Origin: Pseudomonadota bacterium
GTDB taxonomy: Bacteria > Pseudomonadota > Gammaproteobacteria > Pseudomonadales > Cellvibrionaceae
Assembly (NCBI GenBank): GCA_023416875.1
Contig: JAEZGT010000023.1
Coordinates: 1 to 10,719 of the forward strand
Length of the DNA: 10,719 nt
Direction of reading: 5' to 3'
Below the pieces are notes generated by a model. The model did no database searches. It was not told the origin of the DNA and was given only the letters and a program-made list of their open reading frames with translations. Numbering within the stretch: the stretch's first letter is position 1; the number at the start of each line of letters is the position of its first letter. This document shows, piece after piece, positions 1 through 6,581 of this stretch. Both the position numbers and the translations under genes were made by a program.

Positions 1-774
1 TTGCGAGAGCGTGGCTATAGAGTATTCGCCTCCTGCCGTAAACAAGCGGATGTGGAACGCCTCCAGCGCGAGGGTTTTGCCGATGCTTTGGTCCTGGATC
101 TCGCTTCCAGCGATTCCATAAACGAAGCAGTCGATGAAGTTCTGGATAAGACCTCTGGACAGATTTTCGCGTTATTCAACAATGGCGCTTATGGTCTGCC
201 GGGCGCAGTTGAGGATTTGCCGAGAGCGGCTCTGCGGCGCCAGTTCGAAACCAATGTATTTGGCACTCATGAACTGACCTGCCGTTTGCTACCCGCACTG
301 CTGCAGCAGCCGGATGCGCGCATCGTGCAGAACAGCTCAGTACTGGGCTTGGTCGGCATGTTCAACCGCGGTGCCTATGTGGCAAGCAAATTCGCGCTGG
401 AAGGATTAACCGACACTTTGCGCTTGGAGCTGCACGGCACCCCGGTCAAGGTGGTATTGATTGAGCCAGGACCGATTCTTAGCGATTTCCGCAAAAACGC
501 GCTGACGACATTTCAGCGGGAGATCGACGTGGACGGCAGTCGCCATCAAGCGCTCTATCGCGCGGCCCTCGAACGGCTTAGCAAACAAGGTCCTGCGGCA
601 AGATTTACGCTGCCCGCGTCTGCGGTGGTGGATAAGCTGATTCTGGCATTGGAGAAACCGCGGCCGAGGCCGCGTTATTACGTCACCACACCGACCTATG
701 TCATGGGATCGCTCAAACGCTTGCTGCCAACTCGCTGGCTGGACGGCGTTATCCGACGTTTAGGTGCCGCCTGA
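1..774 (+). CDS. Classical short-chain dehydrogenase/reductase, 5'-truncated by the window edge
   Basis: This is an NAD(P)(H)-dependent oxidoreductase of the classical SDR family, cytosolic, substrate unknown. The reading frame is open from base 1. Although codon 1 is TTG, the protein lacks the first beta strand and the TGxxxGIG cofactor motif that precede 'RERGYRVFASCR' in relatives, so about 15–20 residues are probably missing to the left. In window numbering the visible landmarks are an NN-G motif at 60–62 (the NNAG strand), Asn85, Ser113, Tyr126 and Lys130. The last two form YxxxK, and the Ser-to-Tyr spacing of 13 is the family norm. An EPG motif follows at 155–157. Arg13, at the end of the second strand, suggests NADP(H) preference (inference). 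The length and C-terminal tail fit the 17beta-hydroxysteroid-dehydrogenase-like subgroup of about 270–280 residues, but this does not identify a substrate. The gene converges on mltD across a 43-bp gap. Confidence 0.88.
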   Translation: MRERGYRVFASCRKQADVERLQREGFADALVLDLASSDSINEAVDEVLDKTSGQIFALFNNGAYGLPGAVEDLPRAALRRQFETNVFGTHELTCRLLPALLQQPDARIVQNSSVLGLVGMFNRGAYVASKFALEGLTDTLRLELHGTPVKVVLIEPGPILSDFRKNALTTFQREIDVDGSRHQALYRAALERLSKQGPAARFTLPASAVVDKLILALEKPRPRPRYYVTTPTYVMGSLKRLLPTRWLDGVIRRLGAA

Positions 775-811
775 CCCCCGGCCGCGGTGTGACCGAGGCG
801 CGGAACGGGGG
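775..811. terminator. GC-rich stem-loop between convergent SDR and mltD genes
   Basis: An imperfect inverted repeat fills most of the 43-bp gap between two convergent stop codons. CCCCCG at 775–780 pairs with CGGGGG at 806–811, and CCGCG at 782–786 pairs with CGCGG at 799–803. A small bulge separates the two helices (781 against 804–805), and the loop is 12 nt. The location suits a shared 3'-end hairpin or bidirectional terminator. No T-tract follows on either strand, so intrinsic termination is uncertain and the hairpin may only stabilise transcript ends. Confidence 0.4.
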
Positions 812-817
812 AGGGGT

Positions 818-2452
818 TCACTGTATTCGGGTAACGTCCACGAAAAGGGTCAGATGCTGGCCGGGTTTTAAATGGCGGTTGGGATCGACCTTGTTCCACT
901 CCTTGATGTCCGCCACCCGCACTTTGAATTTGTCCGCTATGGCGGAAAGTGAATCCCCTTTGCGCACCTTGTAAGCGAGTTTGCGGATGACCGCGCGCTC
1001 GTTATCGCTGGACCCCGCAGTGCTGACGCTGGTTTTCTGCCATATCACCAGCTTCTGCCCAGGATAAATAGGGTCACCCGGTGCCATACCATTCCACTTG
1101 GCCAGTTGGCGGGTGCCTATATTGAATTTGCGGCTGATCTGCCAGAGAGAGTCGCCGGCAAGCACTTGATACTCTACTTTGGTGCCTTTGCCGTTGGCTT
1201 GAACGCGCTGCAGCCGTTGACCGGCTGTGTGGCTATAGAACTCAGCACTCGCTGCGGATTTGGGGACCATCAGGGTTCTTCCCGCGCGCAGGTTGTGGTT
1301 GGGCAATTTGTTGATCGACTGCAGCAGTTCGGTAGTGGTGCGATAGCGCTTGGCGATGGACGAGAGGGTATCGCCAGGTTTGATCTCATGGCGATCCCAA
1401 ACCACACGCTGTTCCAGCGGTGTCTCCGCCAGCTTCTCGATAAAGTTGCCAGCTTTACTGCGGGGAAACAGCAGGCGGTGAGGGCCATCGGGGTCTGTCG
1501 CCCAACGGTTGAAGCCGGGGTTCAGTGCCGCGAGGTCTTCCATGGACATTTCCGCCCAGTTGGCCGCTTGAGCCAAATCGATCTGCGCGCCCACATCCAC
1601 GGAGATAAAGTAGGGCTCGTTGGCCACGGGATAAAAAGAGAGGCCATAGACATCCGGATTTTCCACCAGCGCCTTCAGTGCCAGCAGGCGCGGCACGTAC
1701 ATTTCGGTTTCCCGGGGCAGCGACAGAGACCAATAGTCGGTCGGCAGACCTTTGGCCTTATTACGCTTGATGGCCTTCTGCACATTGCCCGCGCCACTGT
1801 TGTAGGCGGCGAGGGCGAGCAGCCAGTCATTGCCGACCTGGCGGTAGAGTTGCTCCAGGTAGGTCAGCGCCGCGTCGGTGGAGGCCATAACATCGCGGCG
1901 GCCGTCATACCACCAATTCTGTTTGAGGCCCAGCATGGTGCCCGTGCCCGGAATGACCTGCCACATTCCGGCAGCGCGACCGGGGGAATAGGCAAAGGGG
2001 TCGAATGCGCTCTCGACAATGGGCAGCAGCGCAAGCTCCATGGGCATGCCGCGTTTGTCGATTTCCTCCACGACATAAAAGAGATACTTTTCCGCCCGCT
2101 CCGATACCCGCGCGAGATAGCTGGGGTGTTTGGCATACCATTCGATTTCCTGCTGGATGCGGCGGTTTATTTGGGGGGTGATGCTGAAGCCGTCTCTGAC
2201 TCGGTCCCAGAGATTAACGCTTACGGGGAGGGTGAAGTCTTCCAGTTCGGTATCGCGGATTTGGCAAAGAGCCAGAGATTCAAAGTGCCACTCAGAGAGG
2301 CTGGGTTTTGGGGGGCTGGTGGTGCGTATCAATCGTTTGGGCAGAGAGAGAAGCGAGTAGGTGTCATCTGTATCCGGCGGCACCTGGGTTTCGAGCCGGG
2401 CACAGCTACAGATGGCTATGCTCAACAATAGTAGGCTGGTTTTGGTTCGCAT
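818..2452 (-). CDS. mltD: Membrane-bound lytic murein transglycosylase D with three LysM repeats
   Basis: This lytic transglycosylase cleaves the MurNAc–GlcNAc bond of peptidoglycan with formation of a 1,6-anhydro end, acting in the periplasm. The 544-residue protein starts with a lipoprotein-like signal: two positive charges, a Leu-rich core, then I-C-S-C with Cys17 as the likely lipidated residue. The lipobox is not perfectly canonical. The SLT catalytic domain spans about 90–265. It contains 'PIVESAFDP' with catalytic Glu147, 'AGMWQVIPGTG' at 161–171, 'AYNSGAGNV' at 216–224 and a 'YVPRLLALKAL' helix at 252–262. Three LysM peptidoglycan-binding repeats follow at about 354–397, 428–471 and 494–537, each beginning with a [K/A]-G-D-[T/S]-L signature. 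E. coli MltD is shorter (about 452 residues) with fewer LysM repeats. The Shine–Dalgarno before the ATG is weak, but the signal peptide supports this start. The gene is divergent from the YafS-like gene; in many relatives gloB lies between them. Confidence 0.95.
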   Translation of the reverse strand: MRTKTSLLLLSIAICSCARLETQVPPDTDDTYSLLSLPKRLIRTTSPPKPSLSEWHFESLALCQIRDTELEDFTLPVSVNLWDRVRDGFSITPQINRRIQQEIEWYAKHPSYLARVSERAEKYLFYVVEEIDKRGMPMELALLPIVESAFDPFAYSPGRAAGMWQVIPGTGTMLGLKQNWWYDGRRDVMASTDAALTYLEQLYRQVGNDWLLALAAYNSGAGNVQKAIKRNKAKGLPTDYWSLSLPRETEMYVPRLLALKALVENPDVYGLSFYPVANEPYFISVDVGAQIDLAQAANWAEMSMEDLAALNPGFNRWATDPDGPHRLLFPRSKAGNFIEKLAETPLEQRVVWDRHEIKPGDTLSSIAKRYRTTTELLQSINKLPNHNLRAGRTLMVPKSAASAEFYSHTAGQRLQRVQANGKGTKVEYQVLAGDSLWQISRKFNIGTRQLAKWNGMAPGDPIYPGQKLVIWQKTSVSTAGSSDNERAVIRKLAYKVRKGDSLSAIADKFKVRVADIKEWNKVDPNRHLKPGQHLTLFVDVTRIQ

Positions 2453-2701
2453 CTGGCAGTCTTTTGTTGGCGGATTGTCATCAAGTTGAAATGTTTTGTC
2501 GCCGGAATTTTAGCGGAGATCTGCCAGTCGGCCACGTCCGGGGTTTGCAGGGATGCGTGAACTGATAGCGATTTTTCCACTTCCGCCGGGCCTGTCTGTT
2601 TAATAAAGCAGCAATTTGGTTTTAGCCTGAGCACGTGTCCTGTGCAACTCGAAGTCGACATTTTCGTCCATAATAGGGGCTTATCGGATTGGAGGTGCGC
2701 C
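2453..2701. other. Divergent intergenic region, mltD / yafS-like, without gloB
   Basis: These 249 bp separate the divergent mltD and YafS-like starts and must hold the promoters of both. I found no hexamer pair with acceptable spacing on either strand. Partial matches, such as CATAAT at 2669–2674 on the plus strand and TAAAAT upstream of mltD on the minus strand, lack a credible −35. The space is far too small for glyoxalase II (about 255 codons), and no reading frame here shows the THxHxDH metal motif, so this is a clean absence at this locus rather than a visible gloB remnant. Confidence 0.5.
2691..2696 (+). promoter_or_regulatory. Strong Shine–Dalgarno that fixes the YafS-like start
   Basis: GGAGGT ends 5 nt before the ATG at 2702. 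It supports that start over the in-frame GTG at 2642, which would add 20 residues, and over a later ATG at 2723. Confidence 0.8.
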
Positions 2702-3541
2702 ATGTCCATCTTGCGCAAAAGCATGTCGTCGATACGTAATCGCCAGCGGGTTCCCGATCTGGATGCAAGTATCGCCGCCCTTGAAGAGTGGTTCGAAACA
2801 CCCCTTGGCCGGCAGTTGCTGCGCGAGGAGCAACGCATTCTGGATCGTGAGCTGAGCTGCATGTTCGGCTACCACCTGATGCAGCTGAGCATCAACCGCC
2901 GGATCCAGTTATTTCAGGATAGCCGTATTTGCCACTGTTTCGCGGTGGGCGCAGGGTCCCCCGGCGATGACTCCCAAGTCGCCGCATACAGCTCATTGGA
3001 CGCATTGCCGTTGGAAGATGAATCAGTGGATGTGACAATCCTCCACCATGTCCTGGAGTTCTCCCACAATCCGCATCAGGTTCTGCGCGAAGCCAGCCGA
3101 GTTACGATTCCGCGTGGTTACATCATCATTTTCGGTTTTAACCCCGTCAGTCTGATGGGCATGATCAAACCTATCGCCCAATTGTTTAGCCGCAGCCCCA
3201 TTTGGAAGCGCAACAGCTTGCGCAAGTCGCGTATCACTGACTGGCTGCAGTTTCTCGATTGCAATACACTGCGCACCCAGGACGGCATCTACAACCTGCC
3301 GGTGCAGCATCGCCCTTATCTGGTGTATTCCACCCGGATTAACCGGATGCTGCAGCGTTGGAAGCTTCCTTTCGGCAATTTTTATTGTCTGGTGGCCCGC
3401 AAGGATATCGCTTGCCTGACACCCATCAAACCGGACTGGTCGCGGCAACCGCGTTTTCGAGTTGCAAAACAGGCACTCTCCGCCCGCTCGGCCGCGCGGC
3501 TTGCGCTGATCAAGAGTTCCAAAGCCACCCCAGCCAAGTGA
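2702..3541 (+). CDS. YafS-like class I SAM-dependent methyltransferase-fold protein
   Basis: This 279-residue protein belongs to the methyltransferase type 11 group that includes E. coli YafS; the substrate is unknown. The recognisable core runs from about 98 to 152: 'LDALPLEDESVDV' (motif II/III region), 'LHHVLEFSHNPHQVLREASRV' in pieces at 114–134, and 'FGFNPVSLMG' at 144–153, which closely matches the YafS 'SGFNPISFMG' as I recall it. The usual GxGxG SAM-binding motif I is poorly formed: only 'VGAGSP' is seen at 82–87. Since E. coli YafS also lacks a good motif I, this appears to be a family trait. The C-terminal 40 residues are rich in Arg and Lys. The start is chosen from the GGAGGT just upstream. 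The gene precedes rnhA by 34 bp in the same direction, so co-transcription with rnhA and dnaQ is likely. Methyltransferase activity is inferred from the fold and is unproven. Confidence 0.85.
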   Translation: MSILRKSMSSIRNRQRVPDLDASIAALEEWFETPLGRQLLREEQRILDRELSCMFGYHLMQLSINRRIQLFQDSRICHCFAVGAGSPGDDSQVAAYSSLDALPLEDESVDVTILHHVLEFSHNPHQVLREASRVTIPRGYIIIFGFNPVSLMGMIKPIAQLFSRSPIWKRNSLRKSRITDWLQFLDCNTLRTQDGIYNLPVQHRPYLVYSTRINRMLQRWKLPFGNFYCLVARKDIACLTPIKPDWSRQPRFRVAKQALSARSAARLALIKSSKATPAK

Positions 3542-3575
3542 CTCGATTACAAGCAACTTCGGAATTAACTGCCAC

Positions 3576-4037
3576 TTGAAGAAAGTCGAAATATTCACCG
3601 ATGGCGCCTGCAAAGGTAACCCCGGCCCAGGCGGTTGGGGCGCTTTGCTGCGTTACGGCACAGTCGAAAAATCCCTTTACGGTGGGGAAGCGGAAACCAC
3701 TAATAACCGCATGGAACTCACCGCCGCGATTCGCGCTCTCCAGGCGCTGAAACAACCCTGCGAGGTGGCGCTGACCACCGACTCTCAATATGTCCGCAAG
3801 GGTATTACCGAATGGCTACCGCGCTGGAAGCTCAATCAATGGCGGACGTCCGACAAAAAGCCGGTAAAGAATCAGGATTTATGGCAGCAGCTCGACGAAT
3901 GCACTGCGCGCCATAAAGTGCAGTGGCACTGGATTAAAGGACACAGCGGTCATCGGGAAAACGAAATCGCCGATCAATTGGCCAACCAAGGTATAAGCGA
4001 AGCAAAGCATCATGCGTCAAGTCGTATTGGATACTGA
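3576..4037 (+). CDS. rnhA: Ribonuclease HI
   Basis: This is a cytosolic endoribonuclease that cuts the RNA strand of RNA:DNA hybrids, removing R-loops and helping to clear Okazaki primers. The 153 residues match the usual bacterial length of about 155. The catalytic DEDD set is visible as Asp9 (in 'FTDGACKGNPGPGGWG'), Glu47 (in 'NNRMEL'), Asp69 (in 'TTDSQYV') and Asp133 (in 'NEIADQLA'). His123 (in 'KGHSGH') sits in the flexible catalytic loop. The basic handle 'RTSDKKPVKNQDLW' at 90–103 is present, as in the E. coli enzyme. The start is TTG: no ATG or GTG lies in frame between the upstream gene's stop and the conserved N-terminus. The nearest purine run, GGA at 3561–3563, is 12 nt away, so initiation looks weak and may rely on coupling to the upstream gene. 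The 3' end overlaps dnaQ by 26 bp in another frame. Confidence 0.96.
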   Translation: MKKVEIFTDGACKGNPGPGGWGALLRYGTVEKSLYGGEAETTNNRMELTAAIRALQALKQPCEVALTTDSQYVRKGITEWLPRWKLNQWRTSDKKPVKNQDLWQQLDECTARHKVQWHWIKGHSGHRENEIADQLANQGISEAKHHASSRIGY

Positions 4038-4728
4038 AACCACTGGTCTGGAGCCGCAGTTAGGCCATCGGATTATCGAGATCGGTTGTGTTGAACTGGT
4101 CAATCGCAAATTGACAGGCCGGCACTACCACCAGTACATCAACCCCGAACGGGAAGTGGATCAGGGTGCAATCGAAGTCCACGGCATCACCAATGAGTTC
4201 CTCGCAGACAAGCCTCGCTTTAAAGCCGTTGTCGGTGAATTCTGGGAATTTATTCGCGGCGCCGAGCTGGTAATCCACAACGCGGCCTTCGATATAGGTT
4301 TTATCAACCACGAATTTGCCCGTCTCGACATGGCGCCGGTGACGACGGAGTGTGCAGTACTGGACACTCTGGCGATGGCACGCCAAAAGCATCCGGGGCA
4401 GAAAAACAATCTGGATGCGCTATGCAAGCGCTACGGAGTGGATAACTCCCACCGCGATCTGCACGGAGCTTTGCTAGACGCCGAGATATTGGCAGATGTT
4501 TACCTGCTGATGACCGGTGGGCAGACCGCGTTGGAGTTATACAGCGAAAACCAAACATCCTCCGAGCAGGCGGTAGGCCCGGTATCTTCAGGTCGTATCA
4601 GTCTCGACCGCCGACCGCTGCGAGTGATACGCGCGTCCGAAGCGGAGTTGGAAGCACATCAAAACAAGTTGAACGTTATCGAAAAAGCATCAGGTGGCAA
4701 TTGCCTATGGTTGAAACAGGAGGCGTAA
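4012..4728 (+). CDS. dnaQ: DNA polymerase III epsilon subunit (3'-5' proofreading exonuclease)
   Basis: This is the proofreading exonuclease of the replicative polymerase core, bound to the alpha and theta subunits. The 238-residue protein is close to the 243 of E. coli. All DEDDh catalytic residues are visible: Asp7 and Glu9 in 'LDTETTGLEP' (ExoI), Asp94 in 'HNAAFDIGF' (ExoII), and His151 and Asp156 in 'HGALLDAE' (ExoIII-epsilon). A polar linker from about 172 to 205 leads to the C-terminal segment that contacts alpha. It ends in 'GGNCLWLK', resembling the E. coli 'GGSCLW' tail as I recall it. The ATG lies inside the end of rnhA with a 26-bp overlap and has no strong Shine–Dalgarno, which suggests translational coupling. 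In E. coli the two genes are divergent, so the co-directional overlap is a Pseudomonas-type arrangement. The gene ends 10 bp from the convergent nhaB. Confidence 0.96.
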   Translation: MRQVVLDTETTGLEPQLGHRIIEIGCVELVNRKLTGRHYHQYINPEREVDQGAIEVHGITNEFLADKPRFKAVVGEFWEFIRGAELVIHNAAFDIGFINHEFARLDMAPVTTECAVLDTLAMARQKHPGQKNNLDALCKRYGVDNSHRDLHGALLDAEILADVYLLMTGGQTALELYSENQTSSEQAVGPVSSGRISLDRRPLRVIRASEAELEAHQNKLNVIEKASGGNCLWLKQEA

Positions 4729-4736
4729 TGACCTCC
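4719..4736. terminator. Small inverted repeat at the dnaQ/nhaB tail-to-tail junction
   Basis: GGAGG at 4719–4723 and CCTCC at 4732–4736 form a 5-bp stem over the dnaQ stop, with an 8-nt loop. A short T-rich run follows (gttta on plus, tgttt on minus). The position, between convergent genes 10 bp apart, is right for a bidirectional terminator, but the stem is short. It could equally be chance. Confidence 0.25.
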
Positions 4737-4738
4737 GT

Positions 4739-6232
4739 TTATTGAAGCAATGTTATGACGCATATAAATCCTACACCTGTCAGCATTACAGTGTAGGGAA
4801 GCGCCATGAGAACCATTCTGCCGTAGGAAAGACGGATCAGCGGTGCCAGAGCGGAGGTGAGCAGAAAAAGAAACGCAGCCTGGCCATTCGGAGTTGCCAC
4901 GCTGGGCAGGTTTGTACCGGTATTAACTGCAACCGCAAGTGTATTGAAGTGCTCGCGACTGATAGCCCCGTTTTCCAGGCTTGCTTTCACTTCATTGATG
5001 TAGACCGTCGCAACAAATACGTTGTCGCTGATCATCGACAGGAGGCCGTTGGCGATAAACAACATGCCCGGTTGTTGCGTCGGCTCCAATGACAATACCC
5101 ATTGTGTGATCGGGGTGAATAAATGTTGGTCATGAATGACCGCCACCACCGCAAAGAAAACCACCAGCAGGGCGGTGAAGGGAAGCGATTCTTCAAAGGC
5201 ATGACCTATGCGGCTCTCCTGCGTCACGCCAGTAAACGCAGTTAATAAGATAATAATCGTCAAACCGATTAGGCCCACTTCAGCCAGATGCAACGCGAGG
5301 GCGATTACCAGAAGCACCGCCGCGATGGCTTGAACGATAAGAGCGGCATGATCGATATTGGTGCGGCGGCGGCTCATTTCGCGATCATAATCGAGCAGAA
5401 TGACGCGGACTTTCTCTGGCAATGTTGCGCCGTAACCCCACAGCTTGAAGCTCTCTAATGCGACACAAGTCAATAATCCGGCAGCCAGACATGGCATAGA
5501 GACTGGTGCGACTCGAATAAAGAATTCAGCAAAGTCCCAGCCCGCTTTTTCCGCAATCAGCAGGTTTTGCGGTTCTCCCACCATGGTACAAACACCGCCA
5601 AGTGCGGTGCCCACCGCGCCGTGCATAACAAGACTGCGCAAAAAGGCGCGGAACTGATTCAGGTCGCTGCGATCGAGTTCTTGTACCAGATCATCGTTGT
5701 CGGGGTAGTTGTCCCCCCCGGATACAACTTTGTGATACACGGTGTAGAAACCCACTCCGACCGAGATCAACACAGCGGTTACGGTCAATGCATCAAGAAA
5801 TGCGGAAAGCAGTGCGGCAAGAAAGCAGAACAGCAGCGCCAGCAATATTTTCGAGCGGATGCCGAGCATGATCTTGGTAAACGACCACAGCAGCAGGTCC
5901 TTCATAAAGTAGATGCCCGCAACCATAAACATCAGCAGCAGTATCACCGGGAAGTTATTGACCACCTCGTGATAGACCGATTCGGTGGATGTAAGACCGA
6001 GCGCTATTGCCTCCAGCGCGAGCAGCCCGCCTGGCTGCAGCGGATAGCATTTCAGCGCCATGGCGAGGGTGAAAATAAATTCGCAGATCAGCAACCAGCC
6101 AGCGAGAAAGGGGTCGAGGAGAATGACGATAGGGTTAATCAGGAGAAATGCCACTATAGTCTTCTTATACCAGAGCGCGGAAGGACCCAAAAAATTGTGC
6201 CAAAAGGCCATGCTTAACGAGAGATGGGGCAT
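4739..6232 (-). CDS. nhaB: Na+/H+ antiporter NhaB
   Basis: This inner-membrane antiporter exports Na+ in exchange for H+, for sodium and pH homeostasis and for maintaining the sodium gradient. The 497-residue protein is mostly hydrophobic and resembles E. coli NhaB along nearly its whole length. Diagnostic stretches are 'EFIFTLAMALKCYPL' at 51–65, 'LLMFMVAGIYFMK' at 99–111, 'LSAFLDALTVTAV' at 142–154, 'TMVGEPQNLLIA' at 216–227, 'ISDNVFVATVYINE' at 401–414 and 'NTGTNLPSVATPNGQAAF' at 437–454. Asp147 corresponds to the intramembrane Asp reported as important in the Vibrio NhaB. The C-terminus is about 16–20 residues shorter than E. coli's 513, lost after the last membrane segment. On the minus strand AAGGA (6239–6243) lies 6 nt before the ATG and supports this start. 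The gene is convergent with dnaQ and divergent from fimL, so it is probably its own transcription unit. Confidence 0.96.
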   Translation of the reverse strand: MPHLSLSMAFWHNFLGPSALWYKKTIVAFLLINPIVILLDPFLAGWLLICEFIFTLAMALKCYPLQPGGLLALEAIALGLTSTESVYHEVVNNFPVILLLMFMVAGIYFMKDLLLWSFTKIMLGIRSKILLALLFCFLAALLSAFLDALTVTAVLISVGVGFYTVYHKVVSGGDNYPDNDDLVQELDRSDLNQFRAFLRSLVMHGAVGTALGGVCTMVGEPQNLLIAEKAGWDFAEFFIRVAPVSMPCLAAGLLTCVALESFKLWGYGATLPEKVRVILLDYDREMSRRRTNIDHAALIVQAIAAVLLVIALALHLAEVGLIGLTIIILLTAFTGVTQESRIGHAFEESLPFTALLVVFFAVVAVIHDQHLFTPITQWVLSLEPTQQPGMLFIANGLLSMISDNVFVATVYINEVKASLENGAISREHFNTLAVAVNTGTNLPSVATPNGQAAFLFLLTSALAPLIRLSYGRMVLMALPYTVMLTGVGFICVITLLQ

Positions 6233-6581
6233 AAGCGATCCTTAAGATTGGACTTGGAGCGTAAGCGAAGCAGGATGTCCGGCAAAAAATCGCCAAAGTA
6301 CAGCTCTTATAAAAAAATGCAATAGTCTAATTGGGTTGAGGTGCTTTACTGCTTGGGTATTAGCTCAATATGCGTTGTCCACGCAATCCTGTAGAGCGGT
6401 GACAAGATCGAGAGATTTGCTTAAGATGCCTCGATAACTGTGCGTATCTAAAAGAATTTTTTGCCTCCCGTATTATACTTGTCAGGTCGTCGGTGTTTCG
6501 GGTGCAGGATTCACCAATAACGACAAATAAAACACAGGCACTCCGTATGTTCCCTGCCCGAAAAAATATAGGAAAACCAAC
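6233..6581. promoter_or_regulatory. Divergent nhaB / fimL promoter region
   Basis: These 349 bp hold no supportable gene; the minus-strand frame over 6360–6737 is a shadow of fimL. The stretch is AT-richer than its surroundings. It must carry promoters for nhaB (minus) and fimL (plus). The best plus-strand −10 candidates are the overlapping TATTAT at 6471–6476 and TATACT at 6474–6479, after a T-run at 6457–6462, but no −35 with good spacing goes with them. On the minus strand TATAAG, reading through about 6306–6311, lies downstream of an A/T tract and likewise lacks a clear −35. An 8-bp direct repeat, CTTAAGAT, occurs at 6241–6248 and 6420–6427. No CRP/Vfr-like TGTGA–N6–TCACA palindrome or sigma-54 GG/GC pair was found by eye. 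Confidence 0.4.

Noticed and set aside
659..674. Perfect 7-bp palindromic arms around a 2-nt centre near the end of the SDR gene
   Set aside because: The arms fall in codons for an alternating Pro-Arg run (KPRPRPR), which produces the symmetry. No role is needed to explain them.
1106..2431. A 441-codon open frame on the plus strand opposite mltD
   Set aside because: It lies wholly antisense to a clear MltD with catalytic and LysM motifs, and its translation is rich in Gly, His and Arg with no domain pattern. It is a by-product of mltD codon usage.
2642..2701. A 20-residue N-terminal extension of the YafS-like protein from GTG 2642
   Set aside because: GGAGGT is perfectly placed for ATG 2702, while GTG 2642 has no ribosome site. 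The extension would also cover the region expected to be the leader.
5567..6217. A 216-codon plus-strand frame opposite nhaB
   Set aside because: It is antisense to an unmistakable NhaB. The translation is dominated by Gln, His and Lys, as expected from the reverse complement of hydrophobic membrane codons.
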